A stretch of DNA of 64,000 nt from Marinilabilia salmonicolor (GCF_003003035.1 NZ_PVTS01000004.1:246727-310726), one strand, 5' to 3'; positions 52,696-63,757 are shown, counted from the stretch's first letter. The notes: generated from the letters alone by a model not told the origin. Made by a program: numbers and translations.

Positions 52696-55419
52696 ATGAA
52701 AACCAACCTACTACTTCTTTTACTATTTCTTTTAGCAGTTTTCCCTGTTTTAGGTCAGGGATTTTTGCATGTCGATGGTAAATATATTTATGACGGCAAT
52801 GGAGATGAATATATAATCCGAGGTCTGGGAACCGGCAACTGGATGTTGCAGGAAGGGTATATGATGAAGACGGCTGACCTGGGTGGTACCCAACATGAGT
52901 TCCGGGCCCGTCTGGAAGAGACCATCGGGGTGGCCAAAACAGACAGTTTCTACAATGCCTGGTTGCAGTATCATTTTACCCGTGCTGATGTGGATTCAAT
53001 GAAAGCATGGGGATACAACACCGTGAGGGTAGCCATGCACTACAAATGGTTTACACCCCCCATAGAAGAAGAGCCTGTGGAAGGAGAAATTACCTGGCGG
53101 GACAAAGGATTTGAGATGCTTGATTCTTTGTTGGTCTGGTGCGGTGACAATCAGATGTATCTTATTCTTGATTTGCATGGGGCACCCGGGGGACAAGGTA
53201 AAGATGCCAATATTTCAGATTACGATCCGGGCAAACCGTCGTTGTGGGAAAGTGATCTCAATAAGGACAAGACTGTAGCTTTATGGGCGAAATTGGCAGA
53301 GCGTTATGCCGATGAACACTGGATTGGCGGTTATGATCTCATTAATGAAACCAACTGGACTTTTCCGGAGGGGAACAACTCTCAAATGCGAAATTTATAT
53401 GGTCGTATCACTGAGGCCATCAGAATGGTGGATCAAAACCACATCATATTTATTGAAGGAAATGGGTTTGCCAACGATTTTTCCGGGCTTACCCCGCCCT
53501 GGGACGATAATATGGTCTATAGCTTTCATAAGTATTGGAACTACAATACTAAGGGCTCTATTCAGTGGGTATTGGATTTGCGCGATACTTATGATATTCC
53601 CATCTGGCTGGGAGAAACCGGCGAGAACTCCAATACCTGGTTTACCAATCTGGTGCATTTGTGCGAGTCGAATCAGATTGGATGGTCGTGGTGGCCGGTA
53701 AAAAAGTCAGGGATTAACAATCCACTTAGAGTGGAAGTGAATGAAGGGTACGAGCGGCTGCTGGAATATTGGAAGGGAGAAGGTTCGGAGATGACAGAGG
53801 AGGAGGCCTTTCAGGCTGTTCTGCAGTTTGCCGAAAATCATAAGATAGAAAACTGTATCGTTCAAAAAGATGTGATCGATGCCAAAATCAGGCAACCCCA
53901 TACTACCGAAACAAAACCGTTTAGAAAGCACACCACCGGCAATCCTGTTTTCTTCACCGATTACGATTTGGGTCGTGTGCATCATGCTTATTTTGATAAG
54001 GATACCGCCAATTATCATCTGGATCAGGATGGGCAATATACCAATTGGAATCAGGGATGGGCTTACCGCAACGATGGGGTGGACATAGAGGTTTGTTCCG
54101 ATGTTGCTAATACATCCAATGGTTATAATGTAGGGTGGACGGAAGATGGTGAATGGATGCAATATACCCTTGAAGTTGGAGAGGATGCTGCATGGGAGTT
54201 ATCTGTTCGATATGCTGCCGCTAATGATAGCCGGATTCGTTTCGAAGCAGACGGTATGCCTTTGACACCGGTCATTTCGCTTCCCGCCACCGGAGGGTAT
54301 CAATCCTGGGCAACCCTTGTGGTTGAAGACATTGTTTTACCGGCAGGAAAAGTTCAGATCAGATGCATCATCGAGCAGGGGGGAGTCAATTTGAATTTCT
54401 TTTCTTTTGACAGTCCTTCTCCTGTGGGCTTCGTCGATTTCTCGGCAGTCCTTGCAAAAACTGAATACCCCGGTAATGTGATTCAGCTTTTTTTGAATAA
54501 ACCTTTCACAGGAGAGGCCAACGCCCTCCTGGGCAATGAATTTAATATTGAGGTTTCTGGTGACGAACTGGAAGTCTCTGAAGTTCTTTGGAGTGAGGAG
54601 AATCCACGGAAACTGGAGCTTTTTTTACCGGATTATCTCAATGACGGAGAAAACATTCTGATGTCTTATGCCGGAAGTTTCATCGTCAGCAATGGTCAGG
54701 AACTTTCTTCTTTCGAGTTAGAAGTTCAAAATCTTATCCCCGAAGTTTTTGAAATACCCGGAAGCATCGAGGCCGAAGATTTTGCGGTGAATAATGGGTT
54801 TGAACTTGAAGATTGTCAGGATACGGGAGGTGGACTGAATACCGCATTTGCCAATCCGGGAGATTATGTGGAATATTATGTGGAGGTAAAACAGGATGAG
54901 ACTTTTCAGGTGGAATATCGGGTGGCCACGGAACGAACTGCTCCGCAACTTGTCTTTTTGCAGGAGCAAAACAGTGAATGGATCCCATTGGATACCATGA
55001 CTTTTCAATCAACCGGAGGATGGCAAAAATGGCAAACGCAGACCGGGAAGATTTCTTTAAAGGAGGGTAGAGGTAAAATCCGGTTGATGACTCTTTATTC
55101 AGAGTATAATTTGAATAAAATTAAACTTTCTGTTGGGGCTTCTGTTCAAGAAAGTGTACATTTGAACAGATTAGTTTTATATCCCAATCCAGTCGATTCT
55201 TTGTTGATTGTTAATTTACCATTTCTGTCTGGTGGAATATGTCAGTTATCTGCCTATGATTTATCGGGAAATTTAATCAGGTCATGGAAGAGAAGAGGAA
55301 ATAAGAGAATAGAGCTTGATGTAAAAAAATTTTCTGAGGGGCTTTATTTCTTAAAGGTTAATTATGGAACCGGTGTTGCTAACGGCAAATTTTTTGTTTC
55401 AGCATCGGGAAGAAATTAG
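52696..55419 (+). CDS. GH5 glucanase with CBM6 modules and a type IX secretion tail
   Basis: A signal peptide (to about residue 20) precedes a GH5 catalytic domain (about 25-370) with acid/base Glu218 in DLINETNW and nucleophile Glu307 in WLGETGEN. The next part (about 385-575) is CBM6-like (NGYNVGWTEDGEWMQYTLEV). A beta-sandwich region (about 580-685) that I cannot name follows, then a second CBM6-like module (about 690-815; SIEAEDFAVNNGFELEDCQD, GDYVEYYVEV) and a C-terminal T9SS type A sorting tail (about 830-907; LYPNPVDSLLIVN, ISAYDLSG-like, FSEGLYFLKV). It should be exported by T9SS and held at or released from the surface. GH5 members cut many beta-glucans; a beta-1,3- or mixed-linkage glucan is likely here. 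Confidence 0.9.
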   Translation: MKTNLLLLLLFLLAVFPVLGQGFLHVDGKYIYDGNGDEYIIRGLGTGNWMLQEGYMMKTADLGGTQHEFRARLEETIGVAKTDSFYNAWLQYHFTRADVDSMKAWGYNTVRVAMHYKWFTPPIEEEPVEGEITWRDKGFEMLDSLLVWCGDNQMYLILDLHGAPGGQGKDANISDYDPGKPSLWESDLNKDKTVALWAKLAERYADEHWIGGYDLINETNWTFPEGNNSQMRNLYGRITEAIRMVDQNHIIFIEGNGFANDFSGLTPPWDDNMVYSFHKYWNYNTKGSIQWVLDLRDTYDIPIWLGETGENSNTWFTNLVHLCESNQIGWSWWPVKKSGINNPLRVEVNEGYERLLEYWKGEGSEMTEEEAFQAVLQFAENHKIENCIVQKDVIDAKIRQPHTTETKPFRKHTTGNPVFFTDYDLGRVHHAYFDKDTANYHLDQDGQYTNWNQGWAYRNDGVDIEVCSDVANTSNGYNVGWTEDGEWMQYTLEVGEDAAWELSVRYAAANDSRIRFEADGMPLTPVISLPATGGYQSWATLVVEDIVLPAGKVQIRCIIEQGGVNLNFFSFDSPSPVGFVDFSAVLAKTEYPGNVIQLFLNKPFTGEANALLGNEFNIEVSGDELEVSEVLWSEENPRKLELFLPDYLNDGENILMSYAGSFIVSNGQELSSFELEVQNLIPEVFEIPGSIEAEDFAVNNGFELEDCQDTGGGLNTAFANPGDYVEYYVEVKQDETFQVEYRVATERTAPQLVFLQEQNSEWIPLDTMTFQSTGGWQKWQTQTGKISLKEGRGKIRLMTLYSEYNLNKIKLSVGASVQESVHLNRLVLYPNPVDSLLIVNLPFLSGGICQLSAYDLSGNLIRSWKRRGNKRIELDVKKFSEGLYFLKVNYGTGVANGKFFVSASGRN

Positions 55420-55478
55420 TTCATTGCAAACAAAATAGTCCTCTTTTTTTCATAGCCATAGAGATTAATTTTGAGGAC

Positions 55479-55520
55479 AAAAAGCCCCGGTAGTGTCACA
55501 TGCCGGGGTTTTGTTTTTTT
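55479..55520 (+). terminator. Terminator at the end of the PUL
   Basis: AAAGCCCCGG pairs with CCGGGGTTTT across a 12-base loop, then TTTTTTT. It also faces the converging COG3014-like gene. Confidence 0.88.
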
Positions 55521-55529
55521 ATCAGGGAA

Positions 55530-56924
55530 TTAAAAAGAGGTGCTGGTCATTGTGTGATAGGTAAAGAAAGAGGTTTTCCCGGGTTGGATATCAACCGTGA
55601 TCTGATCATTTACCGAATTACGACCTGAGAAACTCAAATCGATGGTTTGCTGCCCTGCCGGCAATGGAATTCTGGCGTATGAAACAGAATAGGGCAGCGA
55701 CTGCCAGTTGCGGGTATCTGCCTTTTCGGTCATTGCATTAATGATGCTCACTATGGTTCCCAGATTCTCGTTTTCATTGGCTGCCAATTCTTCCATGGCT
55801 CGTTTTGTTGCAAGTCGTAAAAGGCTGTTGCCTAACTCTCGTACCATTCTGTCTTTCAGACTTTGAAAAGCTATTTTATTGATGTCTTGTGCCTGCTCAA
55901 AAGGAATGGTTTCCCCGTTGGCGGTAATACGTCCGTTGGAAAAAACAGGAAAGCGTTCACGGTATCGTGGAAAGGCAACGCGCAGGAAGGAGAGATCCTT
56001 AAATGCAGCTCTTTCGCGTGACGACAGGCTGTTGGCCGAATAGGTGTAGTGCAATCCCATCTCCTGGTTGCCCAGAGCAACAACGCCGTTGGACATTCCG
56101 TAATTGGAAATGGTAATTTGCCATTCCTCCTTGACGGGCCCCATGCCATTAAGCCAGAAAACAACCAATTCCCCCTGATTACTCTTCAGCGCTGGGGGAG
56201 ACTGAACATTGAATTTGTTTTCATAAAAACTGACCTTATCTTCAAAGCCTGTCTTTTTTGCCGCTCTTAACAAATCTTCTTTCAACTGGCGCGGGGGCTC
56301 CAGACCAAATAATTCCTTATAATCTGTTTCGTAAATTTCCAGTGCATTTCTGTAGGCAATAAAAGCATCGTTGTAATCGCCCGCAGCCTCATAAATCATT
56401 CCCATCAGGTTGTGGGCAAATGCATCGCGCTGATATTTGTTTTTGTGATCTTTGTATTTGTCATTGAGTTGTTGCAGACGGATATTTACACGTCTGGCTT
56501 CAACCAGAGCGCCTTCATAGTCGTTGAGTGCCAGAAAAGCCAGTGATTTGTAAAAATGAACCATTACAGATTCAAAATCCTCCGGGCGATACGGTTTTAC
56601 CATCGGATTGGATATCATCGACAGCGCTTCCCATCCGTAGTTTTTGGAGTAATCCTCAATGTAATAATCGGCCTGGTTCAGAAATTTGATGCTTTCGCGG
56701 TAATCATTCATCATAAACGATACCACCCCGCGATTCATAAAATACAAAACCCGGTGATTATTTTCTGCCCATTTGGTATCATTGGCCAGCAGCTTCTCTG
56801 CTTTTTCAAAATTTCCCCCGGCAATATTTGATTGCACCTGATAGGTCTTTTGGTAAAAGGTTGCACAGGCGCTCAGCAATACCACCAAAAAAACAACTGC
56901 TATTACCTTGGGAATGCGGGCCAT
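55530..56924 (-). CDS. COG3014-like TPR lipoprotein
   Basis: A lipoprotein with lipobox LLSAC. TPR-like helices (about 30-215; NFEKAEKLLANDTKW, YFMNRGVVSFMMNDYRESIKFLNQADYYIED, AHNLMGMIYEAAGDYNDAFIAYRNALEIYETD) precede a beta-rich C-terminal half (about 250-464). COG3014 proteins are uncharacterised. They recur beside LpoB-like lipoproteins, as here, where an lpoB-type gene lies 154 bp upstream on the same strand, hinting at an envelope complex. No catalytic motif is seen. Confidence 0.82.
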   Translation of the reverse strand: MARIPKVIAVVFLVVLLSACATFYQKTYQVQSNIAGGNFEKAEKLLANDTKWAENNHRVLYFMNRGVVSFMMNDYRESIKFLNQADYYIEDYSKNYGWEALSMISNPMVKPYRPEDFESVMVHFYKSLAFLALNDYEGALVEARRVNIRLQQLNDKYKDHKNKYQRDAFAHNLMGMIYEAAGDYNDAFIAYRNALEIYETDYKELFGLEPPRQLKEDLLRAAKKTGFEDKVSFYENKFNVQSPPALKSNQGELVVFWLNGMGPVKEEWQITISNYGMSNGVVALGNQEMGLHYTYSANSLSSRERAAFKDLSFLRVAFPRYRERFPVFSNGRITANGETIPFEQAQDINKIAFQSLKDRMVRELGNSLLRLATKRAMEELAANENENLGTIVSIINAMTEKADTRNWQSLPYSVSYARIPLPAGQQTIDLSFSGRNSVNDQITVDIQPGKTSFFTYHTMTSTSF

Positions 56925-56929
56925 AAATC

Positions 56930-57075
56930 AATGTTCAATTATCAGTTATCAATGTTCAATGTTTAATTATCAGTTATCAATGTTCAATGATCAATGATCA
57001 ATGATCAATTATTATTTATCACCTATACCTTGCTTAATGATAATTGTTCATTGGTAATTGTTCATTGTTCCTTGG
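56930..57075. repeat. Tandem AT-rich repeats (ATTGAACATTGATAACTGATAATT type)
   Basis: On the minus strand the tract has GAACAATTACCAAT twice, TTGATCA three times and a roughly 22-bp unit (AACATTGATAACTGATAATT) twice. It fills the space between two leftward genes and carries stop codons in all frames. Confidence 0.65.
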
Positions 57076-57078
57076 TAA

Positions 57079-57669
57079 TTAATTCTTAATATATTTTCTG
57101 ATTTTCTTATCACCAATCCAGACAATTTCACTGGTTTCAATATCTGTAAGCTCCAGATTCACCTGATAATAATTGACACGTTCTTTTTTATAGGTATCCA
57201 CTGTGGAGTTGATGTCGCCATTCATCATAAAATCGGCTCCAAGCTCCCGGCCCCAGGCTTTGACGGTCTCAGGTGAAGCAAACTCTTGTTGGGCGGCACG
57301 TTCCTTACGCAACTCTTCCCTTTTATCTCCTGCCTGAACAAGTCTCACTTTGCCACTGTTGATAAAAGCTCTTTCAATGTCTTTGATAAAAGTCTCTGCT
57401 TCAATATGTTCATGCGATTTGTTGTAAACCAGTCCGACAATCACAACCGGTCTCTCTCCGTTGTGTTTCTCCTCAAAGTTTTTTAGCCAATGAGCTTCCA
57501 ATACCTGATTAACCATGGCTTCTGCCACCATACGTGAGTCGGTGTCGTTCCAGCGCCCACTCAGGTCAATAATCTCTTCGGTATCTATGCGCTCCACTTT
57601 ACGGGTGCCGCAGCTTTGCAGAAAAGCGATCATTGTGAAGAGTACGAGAATATAAGCTGTCGTTTTCAT
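57079..57669 (-). CDS. lpoB: LpoB-like penicillin-binding-protein activator lipoprotein
   Basis: An outer-membrane lipoprotein (lipobox LQSC) of the LpoB/PBP-activator family, which in enterobacteria stimulates PBP1b from the outer membrane. Visible family blocks: LSGRWNDTDSRMVAEAMVNQVL, RPVVIVGLVYNKSHEHIE, GADFMMNGDINSTVD and the end LTDIETSEIVWIGDKKIRKY. 196 residues is the usual size. It lies upstream of the COG3014-like gene and downstream of the DUF6913-like gene. The PBP partner is not in the window. Confidence 0.87.
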   Translation of the reverse strand: MKTTAYILVLFTMIAFLQSCGTRKVERIDTEEIIDLSGRWNDTDSRMVAEAMVNQVLEAHWLKNFEEKHNGERPVVIVGLVYNKSHEHIEAETFIKDIERAFINSGKVRLVQAGDKREELRKERAAQQEFASPETVKAWGRELGADFMMNGDINSTVDTYKKERVNYYQVNLELTDIETSEIVWIGDKKIRKYIKN

Positions 57670-57720
57670 AAGTAGTTGTATTATAGGGTGAAATGTTTTG
57701 TTATAGAAATGATTTAATTA

Positions 57721-58245
57721 TTACAGATATCTTTTAATTTGCTCTGTCAGTTGTTCCGGAGCATTATTTGCAAGCTCAAAGGTCAGATCAAGTGCATCGT
57801 CAAACTTACCGGACAGGCCTACTTTCAATTTGGCTTTTGATAGTTTTATCGTTGCTGTGGCAGGAAAACAATCATCGGCCGAATAAACAAGTAAAGCATC
57901 CGTCTCGTATTGAGTAAATTCTTTTAACTCTTCACTTTTGGGAAGGAAGAAAAAAGAAAAATCCTTTAAGGTGGCAAAAAACAGTTTCCGGTCACTAATG
58001 AGATTATCTTCTGCTTCCTTTGCATTAAAGAAACCTATAGCCTTAGTGTTAATATTTTGGCCATTCAGTTCTTTGATGAATGCTTTAACCTCTTTCAGGC
58101 ACTTTTCTGATGAGGCATCAAAAAATATGCCGACATTCTTCAGGTCGGTCAGTTTTTTCATCTCAACACTGCGCGAACTCTTTTTCAGGGTTTTGTGCAG
58201 CATCCATCGGCCGAAATTTTCTCTTTGTTTTCTTAGAAGTATCAC
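57721..58245 (-). CDS. DUF6913-like protein, ligA-linked
   Basis: A cytosolic protein of 174 residues with a Lys-rich N-terminus and an alternating alpha/beta pattern (NVGIFFDASSEKCLKEVKAFIKEL, INTKAIGFFNAKEAE, DALLVYSADDCFPATATIKLSKAKLKVGLSG). It matches my memory of the DUF6913 family, often found beside ligA in Bacteroidota; the role is unknown. The start is a GTG at 58245; an ATG at 58203 would remove 14 residues. It lies 68 bp after ligA in the same direction. Confidence 0.68.
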   Translation of the reverse strand: MILLRKQRENFGRWMLHKTLKKSSRSVEMKKLTDLKNVGIFFDASSEKCLKEVKAFIKELNGQNINTKAIGFFNAKEAEDNLISDRKLFFATLKDFSFFFLPKSEELKEFTQYETDALLVYSADDCFPATATIKLSKAKLKVGLSGKFDDALDLTFELANNAPEQLTEQIKRYL

Positions 58246-58313
58246 GCGGTCTCTGTTTTCAGTTATGGAGCGGATTTTAACCTGATTTTTTTATGCAAAA
58301 ATCAGGCTGAAAA

Positions 58314-60344
<2,031 letters not shown>

Positions 60345-60398
60345 TTAAAGTGATGAGCAAATTTAGCTTTTTTGACCGAAATACGCTTCTTCCATCGG

Positions 60399-61382
60399 TC
60401 ATTTGTCGATAACTCCTGATTTACGGAACCAGGAGAGACACTCTTTTATTCCTTTGTCAATTCCATCAAATCTTACACCCAACTCTTCTTTGGCTTTTTT
60501 AGAAGTATAAAAGTTGTTGACACATAGCATTTTTGTGTTGGTTAGTGATAGTTGTGAATTAATTCCTGATAAACGGATGATGTTGCCGATAATTCCTGCT
60601 GCGTTAAGGAAAAGAGGAGGGATTGTGATAATCATCGGATGTTTTTGTTCAATATCTCCCAGTTTGCGAAAAAAATCCCGGAATGAAAGATTTTCTCCTG
60701 CCAGCAGATAGGCCTGTCCGTTTGCTCCTTTCTCCAACGCTGCCACAACTCCATTGGCGGCATCGGTGGCGTTAACAAAGTTTTTTCCTCCCGGAGGGGC
60801 GAAAATTATCCTTTTTCTGTGTCCCATCAGTATGATCTTCCCTGAGCCGGGTTTGGCATCATAAGGGCCAATAATAAAGGTGGGATTGACCACAGAAACT
60901 GAGATTCGGTCCTGACAAGCAAAAACTTCCTTTTGCGCTTCAGCTTTACTTCGTGCATACAACGATTTTGAAAAGGGTAGTTGGATTGGCATCTTTTCAT
61001 TGCCCGGATTTTCAACAGTGCCATAGCCAAAAGCATTGGCCGAACTTACAAAAACAAATTTCTTAATTTTATTGCTAATGGAGAGTTCCAGCAATTTTCT
61101 GGTGGCTTTTACATTTACCTCCTCATACTTGTGATAAGTCCGAATGCTTTGTGATGTAATAGCTGCCACGTGTATCACTGATGTGCAATCTTTCAGGATT
61201 TCTTCTATTTGATCAGGTCTGGTAATGTCACCGGTTACCAACTCCAGGTTCTGGTTGCGAGGTCCCTGGTATTTGTCAGGGTTTCTGAGCATTCCTCGTA
61301 CTTTGTAGCCTGTTTCCAATAGTCTGTTAATAACGTTGGTGGCAAGCATTCCGTTGGCTCCTGTAACTAAAACTTTCGACAT
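60399..61382 (-). CDS. Extended-SDR NAD(P)-dependent epimerase/dehydratase family protein
   Basis: A Rossmann-fold enzyme with NAD-binding GANGMLATNV at the N-terminus, the DITRPDQI region, the VIHVAAITSQS block and the catalytic YARSK motif (Tyr-xxx-Lys) preceded by SSANAFGYG (Ser). It is closest in look to 3-beta-HSD/dihydroflavonol-reductase-like extended SDRs. Substrate unknown; no sugar-nucleotide genes are adjacent. It is followed by ligA in the same direction, 69 bp away. Confidence 0.88.
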   Translation of the reverse strand: MSKVLVTGANGMLATNVINRLLETGYKVRGMLRNPDKYQGPRNQNLELVTGDITRPDQIEEILKDCTSVIHVAAITSQSIRTYHKYEEVNVKATRKLLELSISNKIKKFVFVSSANAFGYGTVENPGNEKMPIQLPFSKSLYARSKAEAQKEVFACQDRISVSVVNPTFIIGPYDAKPGSGKIILMGHRKRIIFAPPGGKNFVNATDAANGVVAALEKGANGQAYLLAGENLSFRDFFRKLGDIEQKHPMIITIPPLFLNAAGIIGNIIRLSGINSQLSLTNTKMLCVNNFYTSKKAKEELGVRFDGIDKGIKECLSWFRKSGVIDK

Positions 61383-61425
61383 ATCTGTTTTTGTTTCAAA
61401 GTGCCACTATAAGATTTTTTGTGTT

Positions 61426-61457
61426 AACTCAACCCACACCTCTCAACCCTCATCCCT
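61426..61457 (-). repeat. Purine-rich GATGAGGGTTGAGAGG tract at the SDR stop
   Basis: On the minus strand the TAG stop is followed at once by GGATGAGGGTTGAGAGGTGTGGG, alike in pattern to the tracts at 36629 and 37996. Confidence 0.6.
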
Positions 61458-62250
61458 AAGCTTCTTCAATTTCCCTTTTTGCAGCTTGGGTCATCAAATG
61501 CATTTTTATTTTTGGAGGCACCAGAGAAAGCAGGAATTTATTGATGTAATTGCGTTTCCCGGTAATAATATAGGGCTTCTTTTTCAGCATTTTCCGGATG
61601 CTTACCCTGGCTGCTTTTTCGGGGGTTACGAGTCCAATTTTACCCAGGAAGCCTTGCTTTTCAATGCGCCCGGTTATTTCGGCATTGGTTTTCATTGGTC
61701 CGGGAAGTACCACGCTCACAAAGACGGATGTTCCGGCTAATTCATTGCAAAGGGCTCTGGAGAAGTGTTGGATGTATCTTTTTGTGGCAGAATAAACGGT
61801 TTTGAAGCCAATGGGACTGAAGGATGCCATACTTGAGACGTTCAAAATATAGGATTCATCTTGTCGGAGCAGGTTGGGAAGTAACTGATGGGTGATGATG
61901 GACGTGGCCATTACATTAATTTGAATCAGGTTTTCAATGTAAGTTAAGTCACTTTTATGAAAAGTTTGGGTTCCTCCGGCTCCTGCGTTGTTAATCAGTA
62001 TGTTGATGTCGAAATTTTTATTCGCCCACGCCGTCATTTTTAGTAGTTCGTCACGGTTCGTCAGGTCGGCTTCCCATGTTTGAGCTTCTACCCCCAGTTG
62101 GCGGCACTCTGTGGCGGTTTTTTCGATGTTCTCACCAGGCAGTGCCACCAGAATGACGTTGAAACCATATCTGCTTAATTCGAGTGCCAGTAGCTTTCCA
62201 AATCCCTGACTTCCTCCTGTTATCAGGGCATATTTTTTGTTTTTTCCCAT
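61456..62250 (-). CDS. Classical short-chain dehydrogenase/reductase
   Basis: A 264-residue SDR: NADP-binding TGGSQGFGKLLALELSRYG, the NNAGAGG block, catalytic Ser in ILNVSSMAS and the YSATK motif (Tyr/Lys). The C-terminal part has a hydrophobic, basic stretch (NYINKFLLSLVPPKIKMHLM) that may contact membrane. Substrate unknown. It starts a leftward run with the extended SDR downstream. Confidence 0.92.
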   Translation of the reverse strand: MGKNKKYALITGGSQGFGKLLALELSRYGFNVILVALPGENIEKTATECRQLGVEAQTWEADLTNRDELLKMTAWANKNFDINILINNAGAGGTQTFHKSDLTYIENLIQINVMATSIITHQLLPNLLRQDESYILNVSSMASFSPIGFKTVYSATKRYIQHFSRALCNELAGTSVFVSVVLPGPMKTNAEITGRIEKQGFLGKIGLVTPEKAARVSIRKMLKKKPYIITGKRNYINKFLLSLVPPKIKMHLMTQAAKREIEEA

Positions 62251-62632
62251 TAAATCTTCAGTTTTTTCAACCTTTTGATTTGTCGATCGTCTTTTATGTT
62301 ACAGGCTCAGGTTTTAAGTGGTTTTTCGGATTTAGAATTCCTGATGTTATCCTTTTTTAGCAATTCAAGCGCATGAATTTCGGAAAACCCGAATATAACA
62401 AATTATTTGTTCAGGCTATGTGTCTTTACTTTGGTTTTATTAATTTAGATATTTAATGTCAATTGTCTGTAAAATTTTTTCAAAGTTCTGGAAATTAAAT
62501 CTTTATATTTAAATGGGTGTTTTTGATAAAAGTCAGAATATCAATGTAATACGATTTTCCTAACCTCTAACCTCTAATATCTAAAAATCTAACGATCTGT
62601 TGAATGTTGTCTAACCATTAAAAATTAAAATT
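62251..62632. other. Intergenic region upstream of the small lipoprotein
   Basis: AT-rich, with short tandem TAACCTCTAACCTCTAATATCTA sequence near 62560-62585. No gene or RNA motif recognised. Confidence 0.4.
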
Positions 62633-62854
62633 ATGAAGAAAACTGTATCTCTGTTGGGAGTCATTGCCCTGTTGTTTTTTGCCTCATGTGGGAGTTCGGG
62701 AGGAGATAAAACGAACGCCCCGGAAGGGACATCTGATGTGGAAGCAATTGGTGAAGAGGTGGCAGATTCCGTTTCTGTGGAAATTGAAAAAGCCCGCCTG
62801 GAGCTGGAGCAAAAAGTTGATGAGGTGGATGCTGCGCTTAATGAACTGGAGTAG
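62633..62854 (+). CDS. Small lipoprotein with C-terminal coiled coil
   Basis: A 73-residue lipoprotein with lipobox FFASC. After a Gly/Ser/Asp spacer, residues about 45-73 form an acidic heptad helix (VSVEIEKARLELEQKVDEVDAALNELE), so it may be a coiled-coil spacer protein in the periplasm, similar in layout to short Lpp-like lipoproteins. No homology is claimed. It lies 107 bp upstream of a longer coiled-coil protein in the same direction, so the pair may be cotranscribed. Confidence 0.75.
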   Translation: MKKTVSLLGVIALLFFASCGSSGGDKTNAPEGTSDVEAIGEEVADSVSVEIEKARLELEQKVDEVDAALNELE

Positions 62855-62961
62855 TTGGTGTTATTTTTATTGAAGTGCCTTTTTGGCCGGGTTAAATTCA
62901 CAAATGATCTGGTAGGATATTTTTTGTGAATAAAGCCTGTTAACTTTATAAACTATTAATT

Positions 62962-63693
62962 ATGAAACGATTTCATTATTTATTGATATTGCTAATGCTG
63001 GCTTTTTCCGGTTCATTGGCATTTGGTCAGGGAAACAGCCAGAATGCCCGTAACAAAGGCAGGCAAAAAGCTAAAGAAGCTAAGGAAAACGTGGAACAGA
63101 CCGCTGATTCGCTTCGCGAACAGTCCGAAGAGGCGGAAAAGGAATTTGAACGCAACCGCAATAACGGTAATAAAAAAGATAAGGCCCGGAAGGAAATGAA
63201 AGAGGGGATGGAGAAGGGAAAAGAGGCTTCAGAGAAAGCAAGAGGTAATGCCTTTGGTAAAGATAAGCAGGGTATGTCGGGTCGGGAATTCGGACAACAG
63301 CGCGCCCGTGAAGCCCGGGAGCAAAATCGTAAGATGCTGGATGAATCCATAAAAAAGGGAAAGGATAAATCTGAAGAGGCAAGGGAAAGAATCCGTGATG
63401 CTGAGCAGAGAACCGAGGAGGCCTACGAAGCAGGCGAAATATCTGAAGAGGAGTATGAGAAAAGAAAAGAAAAGATTGAGAAGGCGCGTGAAAAAGTAGA
63501 GGAGTTGGAGCAGGAAGTAGAGGAGGCCAATGAGGAGAAGATGAGGGAGGAAGAGGAAGCTGCCCGCGAAGCGGAAAAGGAAGCTCGTGAGGCCGCCCAG
63601 GAGGCGGATGAAACCGCCAGCGAAGCAGAAGAGGCAGCTCGTGAAGCCACTCAGGAGGCTGAGGAAGCAGCCCGTGAAGCAGAAGAGGATTAA
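62962..63693 (+). CDS. Secreted, highly charged heptad-repeat coiled-coil protein
   Basis: A signal peptide (to AFGQ) precedes about 220 residues made largely of Glu, Lys, Arg and Ala. The last third has a clear period of seven (EAREAAQ EADETAS EAEEAAR EATQEAE EAAREAE), a long coiled coil or single alpha helix; the middle is more basic, with Gly/Asn-rich breaks. I do not recognise a family; low-complexity similarity to many proteins is expected by chance. Proposed role, by structure only: an elongated periplasmic or surface spacer or filament. A terminator follows. Confidence 0.7.
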   Translation: MKRFHYLLILLMLAFSGSLAFGQGNSQNARNKGRQKAKEAKENVEQTADSLREQSEEAEKEFERNRNNGNKKDKARKEMKEGMEKGKEASEKARGNAFGKDKQGMSGREFGQQRAREAREQNRKMLDESIKKGKDKSEEARERIRDAEQRTEEAYEAGEISEEEYEKRKEKIEKAREKVEELEQEVEEANEEKMREEEEAAREAEKEAREAAQEADETASEAEEAAREATQEAEEAAREAEED

Positions 63694-63711
63694 GCGTATC
63701 AAACTTATTAA

Positions 63712-63757
63712 CGGGTGAAGGTTTTCGGTTTTGTTGAAAATCTTCACCCTTTTTTTG
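63712..63757 (+). terminator. Rho-independent terminator after the coiled-coil gene
   Basis: GGGTGAAGGTTTTC pairs with GAAAATCTTCACCC (one mismatch) across a nine-base loop, followed by TTTTTTT. Confidence 0.9.
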
